A stretch of 64,000 nt of DNA from Methylobacterium nodulans ORS 2060 (GCF_000022085.1 NC_011887.1:372001-436000), one strand, 5' to 3'. Shown: positions 35,856 through 45,287, counted from the first letter of the stretch. Numbers and translations: made by a program. The notes: a model not told the origin generated them from the letters alone.

Positions 35856-37608
35856 GTGGTTCATCGGCGAGTTTGGTGGATCAGGCTGCGAGGAGGAAGG
35901 GGCGTCGAAGGAGGTCGAGCTTGGCTCGCCCGTACATGGTCCGCTTCAGCAGCTTCAGGCGGTTGACTTGGCCTTCCGCCTGTCCGCGGCTCCACGGCAG
36001 TTCCAGCCCGGCTCGCACGGCGTCTTGATCCTGAGCGAGGCTGGCGGCGAAACTCTCGACCACGCGTACGCCGCAGCTGCGCTTCGGCTAGCCACGTGTC
36101 GAAGGCCGCGAGGGCGGCGGGCTCCGCACCCTTGCCGCCGCAGCGGACGATCCGGCAGAACCGGCGAGCAAGACCGACGACTTTGGCAGTCTCGCCGTCC
36201 TGAAGCACCCGCGCCACCACGGCCACGGCCCCGGGATCGAGCTCGTCGGGCTCGCGCAGGAGATGCCGCGACAGCTGCTTAGGCGAAGGGAGGGGCGGCC
36301 GTGGCGATGGCGCGATCATCGCTGCAGCCGGCGGTGTTTGCCAGCGCCGGATCGTGGTCTTGGCCGGGCGCGTGCGCCGTTCGCTCAGCCAGCGTCGCAC
36401 CTGCTTCGGGGTACCGGGATAACCGAGATCGCGAAGCTCGCGCCAGAGCTGCATGGCCTTCTCGCAGCCCTCACCGAGGCGGGCGGACAGGTGATCGAGA
36501 TAGGGATCGAGGATGCTCGGCCCCGGCCCGCGCAGGCCATGACGCGGGAAGTGCTCGGCGAAGGCGTACTTGCGCACGGTGGCGCGGGCCAGACCGGCCT
36601 CGCGATTGATGCGCCGGAGCGCCTGACCCGCGGCGCGCCGGCGACGGACATCATCGTAGAGGGCCTCCCATCGCCCGACGGCTGCAGCCCGGGTGAACAC
36701 CTCAGCGGGGGCACGCGGCTAGGCCGTCGTCCGGCGGAGCGAGGAAGCTGGGAGTGCCGTCAGCGGCATCTGCCTCAGGCGCGGGTGGACCCGGGCGAGC
36801 CAGCGCTCGAGCATCTGCCGCGTGTTGAGCAGCAGATGCCAGCGGTCGGCGACCTGCGGGGCGGCCGGCGCTCCCATCGTGGTGCCCCGGGCGTACTCGG
36901 TCGAGCGGTCGCGCGCCACGAGGTGGATCTGTGGCTCGTGCCGAAGCCAGGTGGCCAGCGTCGCGGCCGAACGATCCGGCAGCAGGTCGACGGGGCGATG
37001 GCGCTCGAGATCGATCACGATCGTCGCGTAGGTCCGGCCCTTGCGCAGGGCCCAGTCGTCGACCCCGACGACCTGCGGTTGACCTGCGGACGGCAGCGGC
37101 AGAGCCCGGATCGTTCGCAGCAGGGTCGTGGCGGTGGTTGGCATGACCAGATGCGAGAGCAGCCGGGCGGCAGGCTGGCCGCCGAGCGCGACCCCGGTTC
37201 GCACCTGGGCCTGTGCGAGCCGGCGGGTGCGGGAAGCGTCGCGGCCGAGCAGGTGCGTGAAGCGTTCGGCGAACGTGCGACGCGGGCAACCGGGGGCATG
37301 GCAGTAGAAGCGTCGGATCGTCAGGTGCAATCGCACGATCTTGCCGCTGGCGGGCAGATCGGCGGGCCGTCGTTGACAGCGGCTATGGACAGCCGAGCTA
37401 AGCGTCCGACAGGCTGGGCAGCGGGCCTGATCGCGTTCGCCTTCTGCGGCGACGCTGAGGGCGTTTTGGCCGTCACGCCCCACACGAAGCAGGCGGCAGC
37501 CGGGAAGATGGCAGAGCAGGGTCATGCCCTGATCTGCGGATCGGTGCCGGCATCGACCAGAAGCTCGCCGTCACCCTCCCAGATCCACCAAACTCGGCGA
37601 TGAACCAC
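35856..37608 (-). mobile_element. decayed ISL3-family element
   Basis: Ends share a 27-base inverted repeat (GTGGTTCATCGGCGAGTTTG-GTGGATC at 35856-35882; complement at 37582-37608 with one mismatch). About 1750 bases, carrying one transposase gene broken by frameshifts. No clear target duplication was found by eye. Confidence 0.8.
35881..37525 (-). pseudogene. ISL3-family transposase, frameshifted
   Basis: The N-terminal part (37525-36719) has the zinc-binding region ARCPACRTLSSAVHSRCQRR and FYCHAPGCPRRTFAERF, then the DDE start VVGVDDWALRKGRTYATIVI and QVADRWHLLLNTRQMLERWL. The middle part (36700 to about 36080) has FTRAAAVGRWEALYDDVRRR, RARARGQ-like linkers and FDTWLAEAQLRR. The end VVESFAASLAQDQDAVRAGL, ELPWSRGQAEGQVNRLKLLK and RTMYGRAKLDLLRRPF is in a further frame (36063-35881). 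At least two frame changes make it non-functional. Confidence 0.8.
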
Positions 37609-37742
37609 CTCATGGGGGCCGATCAGTATACCCCTGCGGACAAAAGCCTGCGGCGCAGGTTGCAGTTGCGCTATGGCTCTGCTTGGCCCTGGTCCTTTCT
37701 CAGCTTACCTCATGGGAGCCCATGCTTGCCGAGAGGTGCGCC

Positions 37743-38378
37743 ATGCTGGAATGGGACGCTGTCTTGGGCCAGACCGGTTCATCCGGCGACGCTCTGTTCG
37801 CACCGGCCGTAGCTCGAAACAGGGAGGTTATTCTCGACGTCCTACGGCGCGTGCTCCCGCCCACCGGCTTAATCTTGGAAGTGGCAAGCGGGTCAGGCGA
37901 ACACGTCGTGCACTTCGCATCTGCACTGCCCGATCTGCAATGGCAACCGAGTGATGCAGACCCGAAAGCGCTCAGGAGCATCGCGGCACATGCGCAAGCT
38001 TCTGGCGTGCCGAATATCCTGTCGCCCATGCCGCTTGACGTGCGCGAAGAGCGTTGGCCTGTAGCGCGCGCGGATGCGGTGCTTGCCATCAACATGGTCC
38101 ACATTGCCCCGTGGGCCGCAACAGAGGGATTGATGGCGGGAGCTGGCCGCGTCCTGCCAGAAGGCGGGCTGCTGTACCTCTATGGTCCGTTCAGAGTAGC
38201 TGGGGTGCACACTGCTCCGAGCAATGCAGCCTTCGACGCGGATCTGCGGGCGCGGGATCCCGCTTGGGGAGTCCGGGATGTGGAGGCGGTCTCCGCGGCG
38301 GCACTCGCGCAGGGTTTGACCCTCTTGGACCGCATCCCGATGCCAGCCAACAACTTTAGCTTGGTATACTCACGGTAA
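37743..38378 (+). CDS. DUF938 SAM-dependent methyltransferase-like protein
   Basis: About 211 residues from ATG 37743 (an in-frame start at 37683 lies inside the IS end region). Family blocks are in order: ILEVASGSGEHVVHFASALP (SAM loop), SDADPKALRSIAAHA, ADAVLAINMVHIAPWAATEG, GLLYLYGPFRVAGVHTAPSN, AFDADLRARDPAWGVRDVEA and MPANNFSLVYSR. The length is typical. The substrate is unknown. Confidence 0.9.
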   Translation: MLEWDAVLGQTGSSGDALFAPAVARNREVILDVLRRVLPPTGLILEVASGSGEHVVHFASALPDLQWQPSDADPKALRSIAAHAQASGVPNILSPMPLDVREERWPVARADAVLAINMVHIAPWAATEGLMAGAGRVLPEGGLLYLYGPFRVAGVHTAPSNAAFDADLRARDPAWGVRDVEAVSAAALAQGLTLLDRIPMPANNFSLVYSR

Positions 38379-38499
38379 GTCAGCGGCTAGCTTCTATCCT
38401 TCAAATCGTGTCTGTTGGGGTATACCTGTGCGGACAGGTGTATCGCCGAAGCCCAGTCCGTCACCCCAAAGGATTAGCCTGCGGCAGCGGAGGGTCACC

Positions 38500-38848
38500 A
38501 TGGAGTTCAGGATTCCGAAACCGATCTCGGCCCAGGCCCATCGCCGGTTCGACATGCTGGCGTTTCCGGGCCTCCTGGCCCTAACGGCCTGGAGGGCAGC
38601 GCTCTGCTGACCACCAACTACCCGCCGCCGGTTCTCCGGCCGTGGATGAGCTTCCGGCAGCACAACCGCCTGCGGCCATCCATGCGGCCTGCCTGGCCGC
38701 GCTCGCGCTCGGGACACCGAAGATCCCGGAGCAGGACCGTGCCCTGCTCCTGGCAGTCGCGGCGGCTCCCCTCACCCTGAGCCTGCTCAGCGGCACACAG
38801 GAAAGCAGACCACTGCTGCGGCACGGGTTCCGTTGGGCACAACCGTAG
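38500..38848 (+). pseudogene. small membrane protein gene with two frameshifts
   Basis: ATG 38500 with GGAGG upstream: MEFRIPKPISAQAHRRFDML, AFPGLLALTA. The sequence continues in a second frame (GSALLTTNYPPPVLRPWMSF-RQHNR) and then a third (AAIHAACLAALALGTPKIPE, LLLAVAAAPLTLSLLSGTQE). Joined, these make a coherent hydrophobic protein of about 115 residues. Two small indels, near 38590 and 38670, break it. Confidence 0.55.
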
Positions 38849-38926
38849 TGTTTATAACCTGTTCGGTTTGCGTGTTTGGAAATCAAGCATGTTAAACCGG
38901 CTCACACCAGAGGCAATCAAGCGATG

Positions 38927-39580
38927 TCACTCAATTAGGAGAAGGCCGCGTTTCTTGTCGCCATCCAGGGTGTCCATAGCCGAGTAAAGGCGCGGCCGCT
39001 CAATGAGCCATGGCTGGTAGTTGCGGTTCACATCCAGGACGAAAACGAGGTCCTCGGCCTCCATATAGCCGCCAACCGGCGAGTGGTGGCCCGCGCCTCC
39101 GCCGAAGATGGACGCGCGGCTGAAGTTGATGATGTAGCGACGCCCCGAGTCATTGGCGCGGCGCATGTGCTCACGGAACTCGTCAGCGCTAAGATCACGA
39201 AGAACGATGACCTTCCGCTTCGTATGCGTGCGCGCAACATCGGCCAATTGGTCGAGAGTCAATCCGAGCACGCAGAACCCGGTCCAGCAACGCCCGGTAC
39301 CCGCGAGAACAGCTGACTCGGTGTCCGCACGCTCGTTCAGCGAGCGGAAAGCGCTGGCGACACTCGCCGGCCCGCAGAGAGAGACGTTGGACTGCCAAAC
39401 CAGGTCACGCCGGAAGCTTGCTGCAACGGGAAGCTGCCAGGCCCGATCAAGAAGCGGCCCGGAGCGCGTGACCGCCGACTGGATGGCCTCTGGTGAAACC
39501 CGTGGTGAGATCGGCGCGAGCGCTATAGCTCCCGGGATGCCGAGAGCTAAGCAAGCAGTGGCGATGAGCTTGAGCTTCAT
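38927..39580 (-). CDS. phytochelatin synthase-like peptidase, exported
   Basis: 217 residues from ATG 39580. The signal sequence MKLKLIATACLALGIPGAIA is followed by the papain-like phytochelatin synthase core: Cys in SNVSLCGPASVASAFRSLNE, His in SIFGGGAGHHSPVGGYMEAE, Asp in LVFVLDVNRNYQPWLI. Only the N-terminal catalytic domain is present, as in bacterial homologues, which mainly cleave glutathione or its conjugates rather than make phytochelatins. The signal points to the periplasm. Single gene. Confidence 0.85.
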   Translation of the reverse strand: MKLKLIATACLALGIPGAIALAPISPRVSPEAIQSAVTRSGPLLDRAWQLPVAASFRRDLVWQSNVSLCGPASVASAFRSLNERADTESAVLAGTGRCWTGFCVLGLTLDQLADVARTHTKRKVIVLRDLSADEFREHMRRANDSGRRYIINFSRASIFGGGAGHHSPVGGYMEAEDLVFVLDVNRNYQPWLIERPRLYSAMDTLDGDKKRGLLLIE

Positions 39581-39732
39581 GGCGGCTTCTCGCCAACCAG
39601 GGCACACGGCCGGATCACCAGCTTACATCGGGGGCGCAGTCGCGGCACCGGAGATTAGGACCGATTGGCGTCGTGTGCAGAACCCGACCGTGCTGCATTG
39701 CTTTCCACTTGCACCATCGGGGCCGTCCACAC

Positions 39733-39815
39733 TTGTCGCAAACGTGAGCGCGTTCACGCGCCGTGAGGCATACCCGCCCAGCTTGCCGCCCCCGTCCCAG
39801 AGCCGGCCCATGATC
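39733..39815 (+). repeat. dispersed repeat A, copy 2
   Basis: TTGTCGCAAACGTGAG, GCGTTCACGCG, GAGGCATACCCGCCCAGCTT and AGAGCCGGCCCATGATCC match copy 1 (16211-16300) in order and spacing. The frame here is open (TLVANVSAFTRREAYPPSLP). Confidence 0.65.
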
Positions 39816-40041
39816 CGAACGTCCTCTCAACCAAGGATGCCTGACCAAGGACGCTTGGCTCGCCACGTCCGGCATGCGCGCCTTCATGATCAAGCACAAC
39901 GCTGGCTCGCGGCGGGTGCTCTCGTTCGCTGGTCCCGTCCTCACCATGACACAGGACGTGACGAAGCTGGCGAAGGTGAAGCTTGAGGAGGCCCGCCAGC
40001 GGCCGATCGTGGCCGAGGAGTCCCCGACACTTCCGGCACTC

Positions 40042-40242
40042 TCAATGCCCGCCAGCACGCCTACTACTGCCCTTGGTGGACGTCAGGTTGCATCGGATCG
40101 CGCGGATGATCTTGCGCGCGGCGATCACCTTGCCGTGGAGCAACTCCTCAGCCGCCCGGTGGAGTTCAGCCGCTTGATGACTCCAGTCCGCGATCGTCTC
40201 TTCGCCTTGCCTCTGCAGCTCGGCGAACGACGGAGGCTTCAT
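40042..40242 (-). CDS. possible small hypothetical protein
   Basis: 66 residues: MKPPSFAELQRQGEETIADW, SHQAAELHRAAEELLHGKVI, ARKIIRAIRCNLTSTK. The charged helical composition is protein-like. The plus-strand frame opposite it (39874-40392) is less convincing. No family recognised and no strong ribosome site. Confidence 0.35.
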   Translation of the reverse strand: MKPPSFAELQRQGEETIADWSHQAAELHRAAEELLHGKVIAARKIIRAIRCNLTSTKGSSRRAGGH

Positions 40243-40388
40243 GGCTCATTGACCTCAATTATGAACGCGCGCATGTTCAGCGACGGCGCGACTAAGCTTG
40301 GCCCTGACACGACCGGCGTTGTCGAGGTGATCAAGCAGGACGCCACCGTCATGGCGCCCGACGAACCCGGACCTGAGAAGTCTGTACT

Positions 40389-40544
40389 ATGATCGACACA
40401 CTCTCGTGGCTGTTCGGCCGCGCGGACCACGCGGTCCTCTACCACGATGTCGGGCTGGCGCTGTTCGCCTTCGCCGTGGTCGGGTGGTGCGCCGAGCGCA
40501 TCCTGGGGCGCCGCCAGACGCACGAACGCCCGGCGGAGGGGTAG
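40389..40544 (+). CDS. small single-span membrane protein
   Basis: 51 residues: MIDTLSWLFGRADHAVLYHD, VGLALFAFAVVGWCAERILG, RRQTHERPAEG. One clear hydrophobic helix with a positively charged C-terminal side. Clean start and stop, with GAGAAG upstream. The size and type suit a phage or accessory membrane peptide. Function unknown. Confidence 0.55.
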   Translation: MIDTLSWLFGRADHAVLYHDVGLALFAFAVVGWCAERILGRRQTHERPAEG

Positions 40545-40830
40545 GACCTTGCCGGGCGCTCGCTCGCCTGGAGACACATCATACGTGGGTGGCCAACCTT
40601 CATGGTAGGCGCCCTGTTCCAGTGCAGACAAAGAGAAGCCGGCGCGGGGGATGATCCGGCCGGCTCAGTGCGCCTGGCGACGAGTACCGAAGGGGCGCCG
40701 ATACCGATCAGCTCAGTGCCGGACCTGCCGGCCGTTCCTGGCCTACGTAGTTCGCCGCCGCGCCGCGAAGCTTCCATTCAGGGGAGCGGACTCCAGTTGA
40801 ACGTGGAGGAAAAACTCAGTGGCAGGTCAT

Positions 40831-41514
40831 CTATGATAGATCAATGCCGCTTCCGACAACGCTGCTGACCACGGGCCAGACCTCGAGGAATCCGCGGTAG
40901 ATCATATCGAGGGCCACGTACAGGATGATGGCCAGGCCGATATAGCCAATCCAGTGGTACTTCTGCAGCAGACGCGCGATGAAGCTGGCGGCGATCCCCA
41001 TCAGGGCGATCGACAGGCCAAGGCCGAAGATGAGAGCGACCGGGTGCTCCCGTGCGGCCCCCGCCACGGCCAGCACGTTGTCGAGCGACATGGACACGTC
41101 CGCCACGACGATCTGCCAGGCAGCCTGACCGAAGGTCTTGCGCGGAGCATGTTCGGCGATCAGGCCGTCTTGGCCGAGATCACGATCTTCAAGAGCCTCA
41201 TCGGCCTCAAGATCCTTCTCCACGTGGCCAGCCCGCGACTCGCGCCACATCTTCCAACAGACCCACAGCAACAGGATGCCGCCGGCCAGGAGCAGGCCCA
41301 CGATGGCAAGGAGCTGAGAGACCAGTCCTGCGAAGACGATGCGCAGAACCGTGGCCGCCGCGATCCCGATCAGGATTGCCTTGTTCCGCTGCTCCCGCGG
41401 CAGGCCTGCCGCTGCCAGGCCGATCACGATCGCGTTGTCGCCGGCTAGGACCAAGTCGATCATGATGACCTCGAAGAGGGCCGACAGCGCTTCGGCAGTC
41501 AGAAGTTCACTCAT
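40831..41514 (-). CDS. TerC family membrane protein
   Basis: 227 residues from ATG 41514 (MSELLTAEALSALFEVIMID). The two family signatures are LVLAGDNAIVIGLAAAGLP in the first half and VADVSMSLDNVLAVAGAARE in the second. About seven membrane helices. The linker between the halves is highly acidic. TerC-type proteins of this YjbE-like size handle manganese or calcium in the inner membrane. I looked for a manganese (yybP-ykoY) riboswitch upstream and did not see one. Confidence 0.88.
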   Translation of the reverse strand: MSELLTAEALSALFEVIMIDLVLAGDNAIVIGLAAAGLPREQRNKAILIGIAAATVLRIVFAGLVSQLLAIVGLLLAGGILLLWVCWKMWRESRAGHVEKDLEADEALEDRDLGQDGLIAEHAPRKTFGQAAWQIVVADVSMSLDNVLAVAGAAREHPVALIFGLGLSIALMGIAASFIARLLQKYHWIGYIGLAIILYVALDMIYRGFLEVWPVVSSVVGSGIDLS

Positions 41515-41962
41515 GACGAAAGCCCCGGGATAAGACGGCCGCGCTCGGAAATGTCGTGCACCATGTCTCAGGAGAACCTCGTGCTCGTCGGCAGCCGCAC
41601 GGGTGCGGATCGAAAGATCCACGGGCGCGCTGGAGGCGACGTTTGCTCCTGAAGGCCCTGGAGACGGGCGGCATCGCGGTTACGCGATGACGATGAACAG
41701 GAGCCACACCGAGATGGTCGCCATACCCCGCCGGTGTCGCGTTCAGGGCGCGTGCGGGGCACGGAGCGGCTGACCACGCAGTCGGTGGCCGCGATCGTTC
41801 TTGTAGCTATGAAACACGATCTCGATTAGCGTGAGATTTACTTCAAGATCATAGACAAACTATGCTCGATCTTTGAAAAACTACCGGACGGCTTCGACTC
41901 TGATGCGTCTCCGGAGCGCAGCAGCCATCCACTTTTTGAGCCCTGCACACACGTAGGCTGCT
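41515..41962. other. intergenic, partly AT-rich
   Basis: No gene seen. 41810-41880 is markedly AT-rich (AAGATCATAGACAAACTATG) compared with its surroundings and may hold promoters or be part of acquired DNA with the next small gene. Confidence 0.35.
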
Positions 41963-42166
41963 TCACAGCGTTGAACCCTTCCTGGCCTTCTCCTGCCTTA
42001 CAAGGTCTTCAAGAAGTTTTTGGGCCATTACAACGTACTGTGACTTATCAACCGGCGCCGATTTTTTCCCATATGATGTAGTAACCGTCATAACGCCACG
42101 ATCAACCTTGAAGATGCCGGAATAAGTCCTCCCATCCATTTTGCAATGTACTGAATGACCAGACAT
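41963..42166 (-). CDS. small hypothetical protein, low GC
   Basis: 67 residues: MSGHSVHCKMDGRTYSGIFK, VDRGVMTVTTSYGKKSAPVD and QYVVMAQKLLEDLVRQEKAR. Predicted beta-rich start and helical end. A strong GGAGGG site precedes ATG 42166. Base composition is clearly lower in GC than the neighbours, which suggests recent acquisition. No family recognised. Confidence 0.6.
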   Translation of the reverse strand: MSGHSVHCKMDGRTYSGIFKVDRGVMTVTTSYGKKSAPVDKSQYVVMAQKLLEDLVRQEKARKGSTL

Positions 42167-42967
42167 GCGGGATCCCTCCCAGCTCCTAAAAATTACGCAC
42201 CGAATGTGCAGCCCATGATAATGCGCTTCGCAAGTTTAGTCATCCTTGAAATGGAGGCTGCATATTTGTTCGGGGTGAACGCAATGTTTCGCCCTGCGAG
42301 CGACAATTATAAAGTCATAAGCTTGGCTGCTCACGCAGCGACATCGGATGCAGCTACGCTTATCGAAATGTTTAGTGATGCTCCTACCTGTCGGTGTCCA
42401 GGACCGCCATGACACGGTTTGCCCGCCGGGTCCGAACAATCGCAGGAGGGTACGGACGCGTTCTCGCGAGGGGGCGGGGGCCGGTGCGCCGGAGGGGGCA
42501 CCGGTCCTCGTCTGCGGCGTGCCGGCGCGGCATCAGGGCAAGCGCGCGATCAATCCGAGTTGACTGGTCGGCCGGCGAGCTACTGGCGCGCGACGAGGAG
42601 CCGGGAGTAACATCGCGATCGGTCGGCGCGGGTGTCTCCCCCGCACGTCCCCGCGCCGCCAGCGAGACTCCTCGCAAAGGGACGGGGGCCGGTCAGCCGG
42701 AGGGGGCCACCGGTCCTCGTCTGACACCTGCCCGTGGGCATCACCACGGACAGCCGATTGCGCCAGGAGCTCCGGTTCCTTCTCGCCGGGCTCGCCCATG
42801 TCGGAGCCTTCGGTGAAGCCAAACAGGGGCTCGCTGTCGAGCTCTTCGTCGCGGCCGCTGTTCTCTGCCGCGGTTCTCTCATCCTGAGCCAGGACCACGC
42901 TGTCGGGCGGCAGGATGAGGAATGCAGCAGCGGGTAGGAAAGGCAGAGAGTCACCGACAGCCGCCTC
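42167..42967. other. gene-poor stretch with an imperfect direct repeat
   Basis: No convincing gene. Several ORFs overlap here with Arg/Pro-rich random composition. It holds a ~50-base direct repeat (42466-42514 and 42673-42723). Confidence 0.4.
42466..42723 (+). repeat. imperfect direct repeat pair
   Basis: 42466-42514 and 42673-42723 share CGGGGGCCGGT, GCCGGAGGGGGC and CACCGGTCCTCGTCTG with small indels, spaced 207 bases start to start. Each unit can form a GC-rich hairpin. Function not evident. Confidence 0.5.
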
Positions 42968-43450
42968 TCACCGTCTAGCTGGTCGAGTTCCGAACCCAGA
43001 CCGATTTTCGCCTTCGGCCAAGCTCGCCGCGTTCTTTGCCGCGGCGAGCCGCTCACAAGCCCGCACGCGCCGTCGGTGAAAGGTGCGCTCTTGCCAACCC
43101 TTCTCACGGCACCACTCCGCAATCGAGGCCTCCGCGTCCCCGCCGGCCGCCCGGATGCGCGCGTAAGTCGTCAGCGCCAGGAACTCGTCCTTGTCGGTCA
43201 GCACCGTGTGGGCAAACGCCAGAATGTCGAAGCTGGCGCTCGGCTGCTCCAGGTCGGTAGAGCGCAGCGCATTGCCGGGCCTGGTGGCGACCGCGGATTC
43301 CCGCAGGAGCCGCATCGGGATGATGACCCACCGCTCGATGTCCTTGGCGGTCCACGCAGGGAGCGGATCAGCAGGCTCAGGGGGCTCTGCCACCTCGCTC
43401 GGCTCCTCGCCGCCTCTGCCGTTCGCTCCAGGGCTCCCCTGCAGGCTCAC
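42968..43450 (-). CDS. phage-type hypothetical protein (DUF6362-like)
   Basis: 160 residues. The Pro/Glu-rich start is followed by a helical core: PAWTAKDIERWVIIPMRLLR, ASFDILAFAHTVLTDKDEFL, ALTTYARIRAAGGDAEASIA, EWCREKGWQERTFHRRRVRA. The last block looks like a helix-turn-helix. I recall similar proteins (DUF6362) in alphaproteobacterial prophages. A truncated relative lies at 53473-53745. It is next to a MucR-type gene, 15 bases downstream of it. Confidence 0.6.
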   Translation of the reverse strand: MSLQGSPGANGRGGEEPSEVAEPPEPADPLPAWTAKDIERWVIIPMRLLRESAVATRPGNALRSTDLEQPSASFDILAFAHTVLTDKDEFLALTTYARIRAAGGDAEASIAEWCREKGWQERTFHRRRVRACERLAAAKNAASLAEGENRSGFGTRPARR

Positions 43451-43465
43451 ACTGCTTAGGGCTCC

Positions 43466-43750
43466 TCAGCGCGCCTTCGCCTGCGAACGGCCGCCGCTGC
43501 GCCCAGCTGCACCCTTGCGGCCCAGCCCAGAGTTCTTGGCCAGCTCGGAGCGTTGCGCCGCGTAGTTCGCCGCGACCATCGGATAATCGAGCGGAAGGCC
43601 CCACTTGGCCCGGTACCGCTCGGGCGATGCGCCCCGCGCCCGATGGCGCGTGAGAAGCTTCTGTCTGCGATCAAGCGCCTGCCGGTGCCGCTTGGCAGAT
43701 GAAAGAATGGAGGTTGGCCTGGTCTCCAAAGTCATCGCGGGAGCGGTCAA
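43466..43750 (-). CDS. MucR-type C-terminal protein
   Basis: 94 residues: RHRQALDRRQKLLTRHRARG, ASPERYRAKWGLPLDYPMVA, ANYAAQRSELAKNSGLGRK. The last two blocks are the conserved C-terminus of MucR/Ros regulators. The zinc-finger Cys/His residues are replaced by an Arg-rich helix. A similar, shorter protein lies at 28095-28265. Possibly a phage-borne modulator of MucR targets; this is inference. Confidence 0.65.
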   Translation of the reverse strand: MTAPAMTLETRPTSILSSAKRHRQALDRRQKLLTRHRARGASPERYRAKWGLPLDYPMVAANYAAQRSELAKNSGLGRKGAAGRSGGRSQAKAR

Positions 43751-43979
43751 CGGCTTAGGTCCCGGTGTTATGGTGCTGTCCGTACGGTTCCCGTGCCGTC
43801 GATAACGCTGTCAATCGCGCCCGAACAGATGGCTCGCCATGCTCGGCGCCGTGGTCGCCTACCGCGCGCCGAGCACCTGCGCATGACCGCCATGGTCAGC
43901 CTCGCCTCGCCCGAGACCGCGCATTACTCGACTCGAATATCTTCAGATGTCACTCACAAAAACAGCAGATCAGGACTGA

Positions 43980-44855
43980 TCAGAGCTTCTTCTCGAAGAA
44001 ACGATCCGGATAAGGATCATCATTAAAGCGGTCGATCTCCACCCAGCCTGACTGGCAATAGAGGCGTACAGCTTCGGGCAGTGCGCTATTGGTATCCAGA
44101 CGAAGTGTCTTGATGGACAATGCGCGTGCAGTGTCTTCGGCGGCAGCCATCAGGCGTCGGGCGATTCCAAGGCCGCGTGCGCAGGATGACACCCAAAGCC
44201 TTTTGATCTCCGCGGTATCGCCCCCCGTCCCCTTCAGGCCGACACAGCCGAGCGGAAGACCATCCGATAGGGCGACAACAAACGTTCCTCGAGGGCGGAT
44301 CATGTCGGCGGCGTCCGGATCGCGCGAGAGAGAAACGTCGAATCCCTTCGCGAACCGCTGCGCGAGTTCAGCGTAATATTCCTGGAGGCAGTAGCGCGCC
44401 GCATCGCTTCGCGGATCGACCTCATCCAATTTAATTCGGTCGCGCCCCAACGCGGAAGCGACGATATCCATCGCGGACAGGAGCAATTCTTGATCAGGAT
44501 GCTTGCTCAAGATGGATGAGGCTTGTGCATTTGAAAGATCCTCGTAGATCTGGAATTCGCGCTGGCCTGCGTCGGTGAGGATGGCCATACGACGACGTGC
44601 ATCGTCGGGGTGTGGCTCGATCCTCACGAGACCTTCATCCTCCAATCTCCTGAGCAAACGGCTCATCAGGCCCGAGTCCAGCCGAAGACAATCACGGAGG
44701 TCGGCCACGTCCGACCGTCCCTGGCCGATCGCGTTCAACACCCGGGCCGCGCCGAGCGGACGGCCGCGACCAAGGAACGAGGTGTCGAGCGCGCCGACCT
44801 CCAGGGTGACCGCGCGGCTAAAACGGCGAAATCGGGCAACGGGATCGAGCGGCAT
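43980..44855 (-). CDS. MarR-GNAT fusion regulator/acetyltransferase
   Basis: 291 residues. The N-terminal MarR winged helix (about 1-135) has GAARVLNAIGQGRSDVADLR, LRLDSGLMSRLLRRLEDEGL and RIEPHPDDARRRMAILTDAG. The C-terminal GNAT domain (about 145-291) has GTFVVALSDGLPLGCVGLKG, AEIKRLWVSSCARGLGIARR (the acetyl-CoA loop) and LRLDTNSALPEAVRLYCQSG. The fused layout is well known and usually autoregulatory. A perfect palindrome sits five bases upstream of its start codon. The acetyl acceptor is unknown. Confidence 0.92.
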   Translation of the reverse strand: MPLDPVARFRRFSRAVTLEVGALDTSFLGRGRPLGAARVLNAIGQGRSDVADLRDCLRLDSGLMSRLLRRLEDEGLVRIEPHPDDARRRMAILTDAGQREFQIYEDLSNAQASSILSKHPDQELLLSAMDIVASALGRDRIKLDEVDPRSDAARYCLQEYYAELAQRFAKGFDVSLSRDPDAADMIRPRGTFVVALSDGLPLGCVGLKGTGGDTAEIKRLWVSSCARGLGIARRLMAAAEDTARALSIKTLRLDTNSALPEAVRLYCQSGWVEIDRFNDDPYPDRFFEKKL

Positions 44856-44859
44856 GGTA

Positions 44860-44875
44860 TCTGACTTTAGTCAGA
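44860..44875. promoter_or_regulatory. palindromic operator upstream of MarR-GNAT gene
   Basis: TCTGACTTTAGTCAGA: two perfect seven-base arms around TT, ending five bases before the start codon at 44855. The size and position suit a MarR-dimer binding site for autorepression. Confidence 0.7.
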
Positions 44876-45127
44876 CAAAATGCAGTGTCAAAGGCTGTCA
44901 GCAGGCAGCGGCGCTCGTGGCCCAAAATTCCTTATCCTGGGAGACTCATCCTGCTCAGCGAAAACCGCTTCTGAAGCTGCGCGCTAAACCAAACCCGCAT
45001 TCCGCCTGATGGTTGCTGGCGACGTGCTGAGAACCGACAGTCTGGCAGCGTCGTGGGAGCTGGCGTGCGGCGGCAGGAACAGCGTACAGCAAGGCCGCAG
45101 TACTGACCGAATGCTGAACGCTAACTC

Positions 45128-45214
45128 GTGATCCAAAGCGGCCCCTCGCGGCTCGCGAGGCGAACGTCCGGTTGCAAGTATTTTTCGGACTTTTGATTTC
45201 CTGACACGGTTTCC
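45128..45214 (+). repeat. dispersed repeat B, copy 1
   Basis: Matches 48513-48599 at CCAAAGCGGCCC, at GCAAG and at the end TTTGATTTCCTGACACGGTT-TCC, with a variable middle. The third partial copy is at 33363-33386. Confidence 0.6.
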
Positions 45215-45287
45215 GAAAACAAGCGACCAATGGCTGGAGCCCCACGCGGGCCCCAGTCTGTGCCAAGGTGCAGTTCGAGGCGGATTA

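Noticed and set aside
39874..40392. Plus-strand ORF of 172 codons
   Set aside because: It mixes unrelated segments, overlaps a better minus-strand frame and has no domain or good ribosome site.
41515..41700. Possible manganese (yybP-ykoY) riboswitch upstream of the TerC gene
   Set aside because: The conserved internal-loop sequences of that riboswitch could not be found by eye.
42394..43122. Several overlapping ORFs of 120-180 codons on both strands
   Set aside because: Arg/Pro-rich random composition. Their apparent similarity comes only from the direct repeat pair.
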